DNA from: Stenocarpella maydis
Lineage: Eukaryota > Ascomycota > Sordariomycetes > Diaporthales > Diaporthaceae
Reading direction: 5' to 3'
DNA: 64,000 bases
NCBI GenBank assembly: GCA_002270565.1
Contig: NQMI01000098.1
Coordinates: 110,552 to 174,551, forward strand
In this document: in pieces, positions 11,601 to 23,123 of the stretch
How the letters are laid out: every line of letters starts with the position of its first letter
How positions within the stretch are numbered: the stretch's first letter is position 1
Made by a program: the position numbers and the translations under genes
The notes under the pieces: generated by a model
The model's database searches: none
Seen by the model: the letters and a program-made list of their open reading frames with translations, nothing else
What the model was told of the DNA's origin: nothing

Positions 11601-14600
11601 ATCAAGCATTCAAATACAGCTGGTTTCACTGATCCTAGGTGGTTGACTGTCCACGCAAACGCGACAGACAGGGAGCTATTCTGCATAATCCCAGATAGAG
11701 TCTCTGTCTATGTCGACTTTTCAGCACACGACGATATTGCGATCCTTGGAAATCGTATCAGATCACGGCTCCCGCAGCATTGCAGATCGGAGACCCTAGA
11801 CACTCTCTTCAGCAGCAAAGCAGTGCCACCATCCATGTCTCGAGCTCTGGGTCTCCGTGATCGACTCCGCGCAGCGCTCACTTGGTCATTTGAGTACCTA
11901 CAAAGCACAGAGGGAACGCGAATCTACGCCTCTGAAGTCTCAATCCAGCAACTTGCAGCATCGGGGAGCACAATCGCCCCTGCCACCATTGTCGACTGGA
12001 AGCTATATGCTCAAACACCTGTTCGTCTAAAGAGTGCTTCCACTCTCGTCAGCTTTGACCCAAATCGGACTTACTGGTTGGCTGGGCTTAGTGGCGGGCT
12101 TGGACGATCTCTTTCTGAATGGATGATCCACCGCGGGGCAAAACATATCGTAGTCTCGAGCAGGAGCCCGCGTATCGTTGGATCATGGCTGGATGATATG
12201 CGTACCCTCGGTGCTGTTCTAAAAATTTCGTCCTGGTGAGTATCCTGAATGCAGGATGTACAAACACTTTGGCCTTTCTTGAAGCTGACTTAGACCTTGG
12301 CTAGCGATCTCACCAATTGCGAAGATGTGGTAGCCCTTCACTCAGAAATCACTTCGACTATGCCACCTATTGCCGGAGTGGTGCAAGGCGCAAGTAAGTG
12401 AAGGATTCATGCCCATTTTCAACAGTACTTACACTTCCAATTGGTTGAATCCGTATTGGCAAGAGCTAATTTAGCTCACTTGAACAGTGGTTCTTCGAGA
12501 CACCCCTCTCAGGAACATGACCTTGGACAACTTGTTGAACGTCATGCAGCCAAAGGTCCAAGGAAGCCTCTGCCTCAGTGACCTGTTCCAACAGCCTACG
12601 TTGGACTTTTTCATATTTTTGTCTTCGGCCACTTCAATCATTGGCAATCCCGGACAGGCAAACTATACTGCCGCCAATCTATTCATGTCCAGCCTGGCAG
12701 CGCATAGAAGAAGCCTCGGCCTGGCGGCGTCAGTCATGCACATCGGTCCTATATATGGGGTTGGCTATATCTCTCAGCAAGTCTCAGAGGGGAAGACCCC
12801 CTTTCCAAAGAACTACATTCGGTCAGGGGCATACATACCAACTTCCGAACGTGACTTTCATGAACTCTTTGCAGAAGCCATCATGGCAGGATCCCCGGAC
12901 TCAGTTGCCCCCGCCGAGATGGTATCTGGAATTCGGAGGGTTGGTACGAATGAACCAATACAACCCATTTGGAGGTCAGAACCTTTGATGAGCCACTTCA
13001 TTCGCCATGTGCACACAGCTGAACAGGTTGAGCCTACTGCGAAATCCAACCGGGTCCCAATCAAGACACGTCTTGCGGAAGCCTTAAATCATGGGCAGGT
13101 CGAATCTATTATTCGAGAAGCCTTCATGGCAAAGATCCGCACTTTGTTTCAACATGAGGACGATGAAACTCATGACAAAAACCTTTGGGACCTACGTCTC
13201 GATGAATTGGGTATCGACTCGTTATCCGCAGTCGAGATTCGGAGCTGGACCATGAAGAACTTCGAAGTGAACATCCCTGTCCTCAAAATACTCGACGGCG
13301 TCACCGTTGGGGACCTGGTGGCTCTTGCACTTGAGAGGATTCCCGGTCGTTTGATTCCCCAGGTGGGCCACGTACCGTCGGCAGAGGAGAGTGAGTCCCA
13401 GCAGTCGTTCGAACGGTCAAGCGGAGAAACCGTTACCAGGGAATCCTCTGATACCAGCTACTCATCTGAGGTAGAAGCAAGCTCAGAAAAGCCTGCTATC
13501 AGCAATTCTAATGAAATCGCCAATCCCGTAATCCAGAAATCATTCCGCTTGTCCTTTAGCCAGGACATGTTCTGGTTCTTATGGGCGTCTCTGGCAGACA
13601 AGACGAGCCTAAATCATACTGGATGGGCGCGATTGACCGGCAGCCTGGACATTGCAAGGCTTGGAAATGCAGTTCGTCTTGTCAGCCAGCAGCATGAATC
13701 GCTAAGGACCTGCTTCCTTGTACGAGACGGCAAACCGGTTCAGGCAATCATGGAAACCAGCACACTCCGATTGGAGATCCAACAAATTCAATCAGAACAC
13801 GAGGTAAGACAGATGGCAGAGCTACTTCAGAGCCAGGTATTTGACGTGGAAAGAGGCAGCACAATGCGCCTGGTCCTGCTCTCTCTCACTCCAAAGACAC
13901 ACTCTCTCGTGTTCGGTGTGCATCCCCTCGCCTTCGATGGTACCTCCTTCCAGGTCTTCTTGACAGAGGTGCTTAGCTACTATACAGATCTAACTCAGAG
14001 GAAAGATACCCGACAGTATTCTGAGTTCTCTGAAAAGCAGCACACCGACTTTGAAGCAGGAAAGTTTGACGCAGAGTGCGATTTCTGGAGAGGCCAGTTT
14101 TCAACATTGCCTCCGCCTTTTCCTATCCTCAGCTTGTCCGCAGCCACCTCACGACCTCCTTTGACGGCATTTGAGAACGAACAAGCAGTCTTATGGATCA
14201 GCCATGAGACCAAATCCCAAGTCCAGGCTACGTGTCGTCGGCTCAGAGTAACACCCTTTCACTTCTACCTGGCCGTTTTCAGGACATTGTTGTTGAGATA
14301 CGCCGCTGATGCAGAGGATATTTGTATTGGTTGTGCCGACAAGAATCGTACAGACGACCAAATGATGGAGGTTATCGGAACCTTCGTCAACTTGCTTCCA
14401 CTGCGCTTCATTACCAAAGATTCGGCAACGTTTGAGAGCCTCCTGCAGGATGCGCGTAACAAAGCATATGCTGCCTTAGCCAACTCAAGCCTTCCGTTTC
14501 CCGCTCTGCTGACCCAGTGAGTCCAGTTCCCAACTGAAAAGACGCCTTTAGATGGCTTCCTACGTACATGAGTGCTTACGAACTATTAGCTTGGATGTCC

Positions 14601-17600
14601 CACGGTCCTCGACATATATGCCCCTCTTCCAGTGCTTTATCGACTACAGGGTGGGCCAGCGGACGCAAGGTACTTGGGGGGACGTGGAACTCCAATTCAT
14701 GGACTTCAAGAATCTCAGAATGGCGTATGATGTCGCTCTCGACATCGTGGATGAGCCTAACGGCCATTGCGTTCACATATTCGAAGTCCAGAAAGACCTC
14801 TACGGCAGTTCTGGAGCCGAAAGATTGGCCAAGAGCTACGAGCAACTTCTGAAGGCCTTTGCTGCGGATCCTGTTCAGAGACTGAATGAACCAACCATCT
14901 TCCAGCAGAGTGAGATTGATGAGACATTCAAATTCAGTCAAGGTAAGTACTTTACTGCTTAGGGCACTCTATTGCCCCGTCTAACAGGTAATTTAGGCCC
15001 GCTAATCCCCAGCAAATGGCCACAGACGGTCAGCGAAAGAATTGACGAGATCATCGCGTCAAAGCCTCAAGACCCGGCTATCCAGCTTGCACAAGGTGAA
15101 ACCTTCACTTATGGAGATATTTCAAGCCACGCAAATGCTATTGCAGCATCATTGAACGCTTGCTGCATCGCCCATGGAACTCCGGTGGCCGTCCTCCAAG
15201 AGCCAACTCAACTGTGGATTGCTTCCATTCTTGGGATCTTCCGACATGGCTCCGTCTACCTACCTCTCGACCTCAGTCTCCCGTGGGCACGACTCAAGGA
15301 CATGGTAAACGACTGCCGTCCCGGAGCTGTGCTTGTGGACCAGCATACAAGGCATAAAATCGACGAGCTGGGCGCGATACCCGGCATGGTGGTCGTAGAC
15401 GTATCATCTCTTCATGGACAAGATTTCGCGAGCCCGATTCAAAGCCCCGTTACCGAGAACAGCATGGCGGCCGTGTTATATACTAGTGGGTCATCTGGTA
15501 GGCCCAAAGGTATCATGTTGACGCATCGGGGGCTATGCAATTGGGCGGAACATGTGCCACCCATGTATGGTCTGAAATCCGAGGTCGTCCTGCAGCAGAC
15601 TTCGTCTACCTTTGACGTTTCGTTGATCCAGATACTAACCGCTCTTACCCATGGGGGACTCCTGTGTCTCGTGCCAAGAAAGCTACGGGGAGACGCGAGC
15701 GCCGTCGCGAGCATAATGGCGCGGCATAACGTGACCGTCACCAGCGCGACACCGACAGAGTATTCATATTGGATCGAACATGGTAGGCAGGCACTCATTC
15801 AGTGTGAGCATTTGAGGACGGCGTTCTGCATTGGGGAGAGCATCCCCGCGACTCTACCAAGGAAGTTTTGCTCTTTGAAAAAGGAGGAACTGCGCCTAAT
15901 CAATATTTACGGACCGACTGAGGCATCTCTGGCCGCAAGCGGCATGATAGTTCCATATTCACCCGTCCCAGCGGGGCAGACTGAGCCGCAGAGTCTTGAG
16001 CCCATAGCAGCTGGCCGCCCGCTGCCCAATTACTCCATCCACGTGCTCGATGCCCAACTGCGTCCCCTGCCCGCGGGGGTTCAAGGCGAGATATACATCG
16101 GGGGGGCTGGCGTCGGGCTAGGCTATCTGGGGAAACCCGAGCAGACGGCTGAAAAGTTCATCCCGGATGTTCTCAAGCACCCTGACGACCTGCCCACAGG
16201 CCCCGGGATTCTTCACCGCTCCGGCGATCTAGGTCGATGGCGAGAGGACGGCACATTGATGGTCGAGGGCCGCATAGAGGGGGATACGCAGATCAAGCTA
16301 CGTGGCTTGCGCATCGATGTCAGCGAGGTGGAGCACGCCATCATGTTTGCGGCAGAGGGTATGCTGTGCCATGCCGTTGTGACCGCCCGCAAGCTCTCGG
16401 TTGATTCCTGCCCAGTGCTGGTCGCCCATGTGGTCTTCAGCCAATGCTGCCATCAGGGCGATTTTGACCGGCAAATACGCAAGATTCGATCAGGGTTCCA
16501 CGGCCTGCCGCAGTACATGCGTCCCGTACTCATTGTCCCTGTTCGGGATCTGCCTCAAACCAATGCCGCGAAACTTGACCGCAAAGCGGTAGCAAATTTG
16601 GTTCTTCCGAGCCAGGAGATTGCCCTAGCTTTGAATGAGTCTGAGGCATTCACAGAGACGGAGGTTTGCTTGAAGAGTCTATGGCAAGATGTCATCGGAC
16701 AAGCTGTTAGCAACTCTACCAATATCAGGCCCGAGACCGATTTCTTCCAGGTTGGCGGCACCTCGCTGTTGCTCCTGGCTCTGCGTACCCGAATCGCAGA
16801 AGCATTCGATGTCCGGATGCCGCTCATACGCATGTTTGACTATAGTACGTTGTCCTCAATGGCATGCTGGATTGACAATAGACGTGAGAAGCGGCAGCAG
16901 CTTAATGACCCCACCGACACCGACGGTGTCATTGACTGGGATGGAGAAACGCAAATACCTTCAAGTCTCCTGGCCGCACCTTCGCCACAAACAACGTCAA
17001 ATGTTGGGCATGCCAAGATTGTGGTACTCACGGGTGCTACCGGGCATCTGGGTCGAGGTCTCCTGAGTGCTCTAGTCCAAGATCCGAAGATAGAAAGGGT
17101 GCACTGCATTGGGATACGAAACACGCACGCCCGCCGGGATATCGTGGAAGATGAAAAAGTCAGGATCCACGAAGGGGACCTAAACCTTCCCTCGTTGGGC
17201 CTGTCGGACGACAATGCCAAGCGTATATTTGACGAGGCCAATGTCATCATCCATAATGGGGCAGACATGTCGTACCTCAAGACATATGCCTCGCTCCGGA
17301 AATGCAATGTCGAGTCCACCAAGGAGCTGGCTCGCCTCGGCGCTCACCGCCGTATCCCGTTCCACTTCGTCTCGACGGTATCTGTCGGCCATGTCGTCGC
17401 GGATGCCAGGGCAGCCACAACGACGGCCACGGAGGTGGAAATGCATGAGGGCGATGCCGAAAAGCCACAGGATCCATCAGACTTCGTCTTCAGGCCCGTC
17501 TCTGCCGCCGCTCATTATCCGGCGGGGAAACAGGCCCCTGGGCTCGGCTCATCCGCCACTGCGCATGGCTATATAGCCTCCAAGTGGGCGAGCGAGTGCT

Positions 17601-18118
17601 TCCTTGAGAGGCTAAAAGAGCACTTCCCCAGCTGGCAGGTCTCAATCCACCGCCCAAGCCTCATTGCCCGCGGCGGCGGCAAGACCGCAGGGACTGCGCC
17701 GGGCCTGGAGCTCGTGCAGAACATGCGCCACTATTCTTCCTTGCTCCATGCTGTACCCACTGTTTCAGGAGGACGTGTGGGTGGTGTCTTTGACGTGGTC
17801 CAACTCGAGGCTGTCGTCGCTGGTATATTGACAGCGGTATTAGGTCAACCGGAACAAGGCGGGGAGGCCGCAGGCGTGCGATTCTACCATCATACGGGCG
17901 GAGTCGAGCTTCCTCTTGGGGACTTGCGAAGATGGATCCTGGAAGATAAAGGGTGTGACAGAACCCCCGGGACAACCTTTTCCGAGGTGGAAGAAATTGA
18001 CCTTGCTGAATGGACAAGGAGAGCTGCATCGTTGGGCATGCACGAAACCATCGTGTCCATGCTTGAGGAGTTTATAATGGGCGAAGGGACAATTAAGGTG
18101 CCCAAGGTAGGAAAGTAG
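5622..18118 (+). CDS. Highly reducing PKS-NRPS hybrid megasynthase
   Basis: Seven exons: 5622-6487, 6546-6977, 7037-12235, 12305-12393, 12488-14516, 14590-14942 and 14997-18118. They sum to 12,090 nt (4,029 residues) with GT...AG junctions that each restore conserved motifs. Domains by residue: KS 8-430 (DTACSSS near 181, EAHGTGT, IGHTEG); AT from 557 (GHSSGE near 647); DH (H...G...P near 974, DAAFQ); C-methyltransferase (EVGAGTG near 1417); a region lacking a recognisable NADPH-binding ER; KR (GLSGGLG near 2110, catalytic Ser and NYTAAN Tyr); ACP (GIDSL near 2436); C from 2546; A ([16 protein letters not shown]); PCP (GGTSL near 3575); reductase (GATGHLG near 3668, YIASK near 3846). The intact Ser/Thr-Tyr-Lys set fits reductive release but does not exclude Dieckmann release. 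The C-domain motif is HPLAFDG (His 2674, Pro 2675), lacking the second His. The adenylation code read by eye is D-V-I-S-F-I-I-L-A-K, for which I can name no substrate. Confidence 0.95.
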
Positions 18119-19546
18119 AGCCTGATAAGTAAGCGATTGTGATTTCTCAACCACGTGAAACCTGGAAGGCAGTCGAGCACTCAAGACAGATCATGACTAG
18201 GGAAATCGAGATCAGAGCATAAACTGTGCGTGACTCACATAAGTCGCGAGATACTGGGCGCCAAAACTTTGGCGTTTCCAGTCTGTGGGATGGTGATTCC
18301 ACCGCGCGTCTGTCTCGGCGTAGCCCGGAAGTATGAGTCTAAACATAGCAAATGAGATGAACGATTATTTAACATGCAAGATGGGCTAATCTTTGGTCCA
18401 TAGAATTTCTCCGCGCCCAGACTGTGGTCTAAATTGTATTTCCCTACTTTGAGAATAAATTATTCATTTACAATACTTAACACGCCTCTGGTATCGCTCA
18501 AAGATAGATTTCCTTCGTCGTGCAGTCTCAGCCCCCCGTTCTCCCGCAAGGCCATAATTCAAAAAATGAATTAACCTGGGGCTCCTTTGACAAGCAATTC
18601 CTCGAGACCGGATGGCCGCCTGGAATGGCGATGTCAACATGAAATATTTTAGGTCAACCCTGTTAATCTAGCGGCCTTAGTTCTCACAGGAGGAGAAACG
18701 CAGATGACGACTCTTTTGACAGAAATACAGTTTTGGGAGATGTAAAACAAGTGCGGCGGGCAAACTGTCGCAGTACCTAGGTACCAATCAATAAAAGGAA
18801 GAGCTGGACAAAGAGACATGACGGAATGGAATTTGAGCTAACGGAAGTAGCTCTGGCTGACAGTAAACCGGAAGTTGAGAGGGCTAGAAGGTGTAGTTAG
18901 GGGTGTGGTGACGATATATTTGAGATTGGTGGGAAATTGCTTGAATGCGTGACACTCAGTATAACGATATATATTGCTCTAGGAGGGGCTTTTTTTTTGT
19001 TTGTAGGGGGAAGCGAAGGAAGAGGTGGGGGCGCGGCTTTTCGACCTCTCACCGTTGGTACCTCTTGACTCTGAACGCGAACCCCCTCGTCAGCGAAGAT
19101 TACGGGGCCAAGCCAACATGGCTGGATTGTTTTGGTACCTCGGATATCGACCTCAATAACACTGATTGATGCGATCGGAATGGATGCATCCACTCAAGAT
19201 TACTTGATCCGGGAGAAGAAAGCAGCTCCCAACTATCTCCCTCTTTCCTCGCCCTTAAGGCAAGCATGCAGATCCCTGCTGTCTCTCGCATCGCTCATAC
19301 CACTATAACTGGGTATGTATCCGTAAGAGGTGTAGTGGGCGGACTGACGGGTTAAACACATGCCGCAGGCCAAAATTACTTGAGGATGTAGCTTGGTCAG
19401 GTGCTCGGGACCACCCAGGAAATGATAAAAACTCGTCATCCTGCAGCACAACACGCTCTAAATTTGCGGAACCTTGTCTCTGATCAATCCACCCACACTT
19501 CTAGTTTATTATTCAGTGGCAAGAATAAGTCGTCTTGACCGTTGCG
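18119..19546. other. Intergenic region between PKS-NRPS and epoxide hydrolase
   Basis: About 1.4 kb without a supportable gene. It contains the 3' region of the megasynthase, the presumed promoter of the epoxide hydrolase, an AT-rich patch at 18440-18480 and several KpnI-like ggtacc motifs. Short ORFs here have no family features. Confidence 0.6.
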
Positions 19547-20786
19547 ATGTCTCAATCTCTGGATATACATGAATTCACCCCGACGATTCCCAAACCAGAG
19601 GTTGAAAGAATATGGAGAAAGCTGAAAGACACACGTTTGCCGGAGCATCCGATCGTCCCTGATGCAGGCGACGACTTCGGTCCGCCTTTGGAGTGGGTAC
19701 ATAAACTACATAATAAGTGGCTTTATGAGTTCGACTGGGATGCCGCACAGAAGAGGATAAACAGTTGGAAACACTATACAACCACCCTTGAGCAGCACCA
19801 AATCCACTTCGTCCATGAGCCGGCCAAGAAGAACAAGGATACCGCCATCCCTTTGTTACTGGTCCACGGATGGCCTGGGACCTGGTACGAATTCTCCAGG
19901 ATTATCGATCTCCTGACCAGCCCGGAGGGCGACCAACAGGTCTTTGACGTGGTACTTCCATCTCTCCCCGGATTTACATGATCATCAGCACCTCAACGAG
20001 GCTGGACCCAACAGGACACTGCCCGTATCTTCGACAAGCTGATGAAGGGGCTTGGATATCAGACGTACGTCGCGCAGGCAGGAGACTGGGGCCACTTTGT
20101 TGTGCGTGAACTCGGGGCCAAGTACGGCACCTCGTGCAAGGCCGTACACACCAACATGTGCCCGGCACTGCCTGATGTACCAAGGGAAGAATGGACCGGT
20201 CGGGAAGAGGCAGCCTATACCAAGATCGAGGGGTTCCTCGAGTGGCATACCGGATATGGAGTCGAGATGCGCACCCGGCCCCAGACGATCGGCATTGCCA
20301 TCTACGATAACCCGCTGGGGGTCCTGATGTGGATGGGCGAGAAGTACCACGAGCTCGGCGACCCCAAGAACCACGACCTCGAGAACAAGGACTTTGTTGA
20401 TGACCTGTGCACCACGTTTTGTCTGTACCTCCTCACCAGCCCGAGCATTATGACGAGCGCGCTCTGCTACACCAACAATATCCCCCATGAGGAGTATCTT
20501 GACTTCACTCGCAGCCCCGAGAACTTGATCAAGGTTCCGTTCGGCTTCTCGTGTTTCCCATACGATGCCGCCCCGGTCAGCCAGCGGGCTGCTGCGACGA
20601 CGGGCAACTGCAAATGGTATAAAGGTATGTCCTGTTGTGCTCCTCCGCCTTCATGGCGCATTGTTCTGACCAGGCGTAGAGCACGATCAAGGTGGCCATT
20701 TCCCTGCGTTGGAGTGTTCTGAGGTGCTAGTCGGTGACCTCAGGGATTGCTTTTCCCAACTTTTACGGGTCAACTCTGATGCTTGA
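19547..20786 (+). pseudogene. Epoxide hydrolase (alpha/beta hydrolase) interrupted by one in-frame stop
   Basis: Two exons (19547-20624 and 20680-20786) give a 394-residue frame, the usual length for microsomal/juvenile-hormone-type epoxide hydrolases. The N-terminal lid domain precedes the oxyanion-hole motif HGWPGTW; the nucleophile Asp lies in AGDWGHFV and the catalytic His in GGHFPALE, which is restored by splicing the 55 bp intron. A TGA at 19979-19981 follows PSLPGFT, where relatives normally have Trp (TGG), and the same frame continues intact. So a single base change or base-calling error is the only lesion. If real, the truncated product lacks the nucleophile and is inactive. An enzyme of this kind would open an epoxide made by a cluster oxygenase. 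It lies 1.4 kb downstream of the PKS-NRPS on the same strand. Confidence 0.85.
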
Positions 20787-21149
20787 GGCCGGCATGGATC
20801 ACATGATCACCTTGAACCGAAGACTTCAATGTTGTTGGCATTTCCTATGACGACAGGACATTGACTGAAGGGTGGATTTTTGTCCAGTCTGAAGGACGCT
20901 ACTATACGGGTTAGAGAAATACTTGATCACTTTTAAAGATTACTTGTTGCAAAATCAAATAGAACGCAAGGCAAACGGATAGATTAATAAAGGCAACGAG
21001 ATTGTGAGCGTCATCACCGGACGAATCTTATCAGAGCATTTGACTATCAATGTGTAAAACTCAGCCGTGTCAGGCGTGCTATTCTAACAGGCGTCTGTTG
21101 ATGTGTATAACAGTATCCATAGAGGTGGGCTTCCCTGTCTATTCTATAC
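20787..21149. other. Convergent 3' intergenic region
   Basis: About 360 bp between the convergent epoxide hydrolase (+) and ammonia-lyase (-) genes. It is moderately AT-rich and presumably holds both 3' ends. Nothing else is visible. Confidence 0.6.
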
Positions 21150-23123
21150 CTAGGTAGCTTTATAAGAACGCCGTGGTCTCCAATGCGAAGAAACACCATT
21201 CGACACAGCCTCCCCTGTGGACCATTTATGCTCTTCGTGTACCTCCTCGACGCTCGCCAGAACAACATCATACAGGCGTCCCGACCTGATCGACTCGTAG
21301 ACCCGCGTGTTGTACAGCCCCACGCTCGGCGAGACGCCGTCGGCCGTCGCAGCCTGGGCCGAGGCGAGGTGCTCCTCGCCCAGGAACGGGATGCCGAGAT
21401 CGTCGCGGATGAAGCGGTACATGCGCCGCGCCGCGCGGCCAATATATGGCGTCGCGTCCGGGTGTGCCAGGGGGTCCCTGCGGCCCTCGACCTCGATGGC
21501 GCGCAGGTCGAGAGCCTGGCACGCGGACAGGAGGTGTGCCGAGGCGATCTGGGACAGCACGTCGACGGCCTCGAGCGTGTAGCGGGCCGAGACGAGGGCC
21601 AGGGAGTTGAGGGCCTGGTTGCCCATCTCGGCGGTCTGGACGTGCGAGCCGACGGGGTTGGCGAGGAAGCCGAGCTCCGAGGTCAGGGCCGCGATGACGA
21701 CGTCCAGCCCCTTGAAGAGGAACGAGTCGCTGGCGCTGTCGGAGCACAGGTTGGGCGGCAGGCCCCAGCTCGTGGCCGGGTTGATCATCTCGGTGCACTG
21801 GGCGAAGAGCATGCGGCCGATGGTCTGCAGGCCCTGGCGCAGCTTCTCGGCCGCCGACGTGACGGCGCGCGCCTGGAAGTTGCCCCCGTGGAACACGCGG
21901 GCCGTCGCCACGTCGATGAGGGGGTTGTCCGTCACCGAGTTGAGCTCGACGGTCAGCTGGTGGTGCGCCAGGGAGAAGTCCTCGAGCACGGGGCAGATCC
22001 ACTGGCTCGCCGTGCGCAGCGAGTAGCGGTCCTGGCGGAGCGTCGCGGCGTCCTGGCTGTCGTGCCGGTTCAGCAGCCGCGAGCCCGCCAGGAAGGCCTT
22101 TATGTTGCGCGAGCTGTCCAGCTGCCCGGCGTGCGGCCGCACCCGTGCGATGAAGGGCTCGAAGCTCTCGTCGCTGCCGCGCAGTGCCTCCACGCTCATG
22201 GCCGTGAGGACCTGCGCCAGTGCTGCCAGGTTGAGGGCCTCGTGCGCCGCCAGGGCCGCCACGCCGGCCGACACAGCCGTGCCGTTGACGATGGCGAGGC
22301 CCTCCTTGGCGTGCAGGCTGATGGGCGTTATGCCGGCCTCTGCCAGGGCGACGTCGGCTCGTGTCACCTTCCTGGCGCCCTCGACGTGCCGTGGGCCAGC
22401 AAAGGCCGTGGCGGATGTCTTGCCTTGCATGAGGGCGCCGATCCACGCGAGCGCGCTGAGGTCTCCCGATGCCGAGATGCTCCCGCGGACGGGGATGCGT
22501 GGGACAATGTCCTTGTTCAGGAGTTCCACCAGTGACTCGGCGATCTCGACCCGGATGCCCGAGGCACCGCCAGCTAGCGAGTTGAGACGTATCAGCATGG
22601 ACGCGCGGGCCCACGACTCGGGCATACAGGTGGCGGCAAGCGCGTCGTTGAGAGGAAGCGAGCTTGTCCTGGCCGCCATGCGCTGGCCGTGTCCTTTCAG
22701 TTCCCCGTCCTGCTCGTGGCTGGGCTGGGTCCCGCCATTGCTCTGGCTGGAATGCCCATTGACCCTTAGCACAGGCTTCTGCTTGCCGTCCGCGACGATG
22801 CCGCATGTCAGGTGGCTGATCAGGCTCTGTTGGACCCTCTCAACATCGTCGGACCTCGTGTCGGCGCTGCCTCCGAATCCCGTGTTGACACCGTAGATGA
22901 TATCCCCCCTCGCGACCTTCTCCGGGATGATCTTGCTGCACGCCTGGATGGCATTGAAAGAGTCAGGCGTGAGCTTCACATATGCAAGGTCTCTCGAGAC
23001 CGCTACCACGTCGGCGATGGTCAGGCTCCCACCGTCCGAGGCCAGTGTCGCCTCGCTGGGTGACGCAGGATCGCGCCATTGCGATAGGACTAGGTCTGTG
23101 AACGAGTAGACCGGGTTGGACAT
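21150..23123 (-). CDS. Aromatic amino acid ammonia-lyase (PAL/TAL/HAL family, MIO enzyme)
   Basis: Single-exon frame of 657 residues. The catalytic Tyr is in YGVNTGFGGSADTR (Tyr 77), and the Ala-Ser-Gly triplet that forms the MIO cofactor is at 218-220 (ISASGDLS). NSVTDNPLID, the QDRYSLRT Arg region and FHGGNFQ are all present, so the enzyme looks functional. Members release ammonia from Phe, Tyr or His to give an aryl-acrylic acid. At the selectivity switch after VQQSLIS the pair is His-Leu (104-105), as in tyrosine ammonia-lyases, rather than the Phe-Leu of plant PAL. That favours Tyr or mixed Phe/Tyr use, giving p-coumarate, but aminomutase activity cannot be excluded. An uncommon hydrophilic insertion occupies about residues 121-150. 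The gene is visibly more GC-rich than its neighbours. It could supply an aromatic acid as PKS starter or as prenyl acceptor. Confidence 0.92.
   Translation of the reverse strand: MSNPVYSFTDLVLSQWRDPASPSEATLASDGGSLTIADVVAVSRDLAYVKLTPDSFNAIQACSKIIPEKVARGDIIYGVNTGFGGSADTRSDDVERVQQSLISHLTCGIVADGKQKPVLRVNGHSSQSNGGTQPSHEQDGELKGHGQRMAARTSSLPLNDALAATCMPESWARASMLIRLNSLAGGASGIRVEIAESLVELLNKDIVPRIPVRGSISASGDLSALAWIGALMQGKTSATAFAGPRHVEGARKVTRADVALAEAGITPISLHAKEGLAIVNGTAVSAGVAALAAHEALNLAALAQVLTAMSVEALRGSDESFEPFIARVRPHAGQLDSSRNIKAFLAGSRLLNRHDSQDAATLRQDRYSLRTASQWICPVLEDFSLAHHQLTVELNSVTDNPLIDVATARVFHGGNFQARAVTSAAEKLRQGLQTIGRMLFAQCTEMINPATSWGLPPNLCSDSASDSFLFKGLDVVIAALTSELGFLANPVGSHVQTAEMGNQALNSLALVSARYTLEAVDVLSQIASAHLLSACQALDLRAIEVEGRRDPLAHPDATPYIGRAARRMYRFIRDDLGIPFLGEEHLASAQAATADGVSPSVGLYNTRVYESIRSGRLYDVVLASVEEVHEEHKWSTGEAVSNGVSSHWRPRRSYKAT

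Noticed and set aside
22630..22790. Possible in-frame intron in the ammonia-lyase to explain its insertion
   Set aside because: No convincing donor and acceptor pair that would remove the insertion while keeping the frame was seen.
21183..22806. Long ORFs of 450 codons (+) and 512 codons (-) overlapping the ammonia-lyase
   Set aside because: Their products are Arg/Gly/Pro-rich with no motifs and arise from the high GC content of the real gene, which has all PAL-family motifs.
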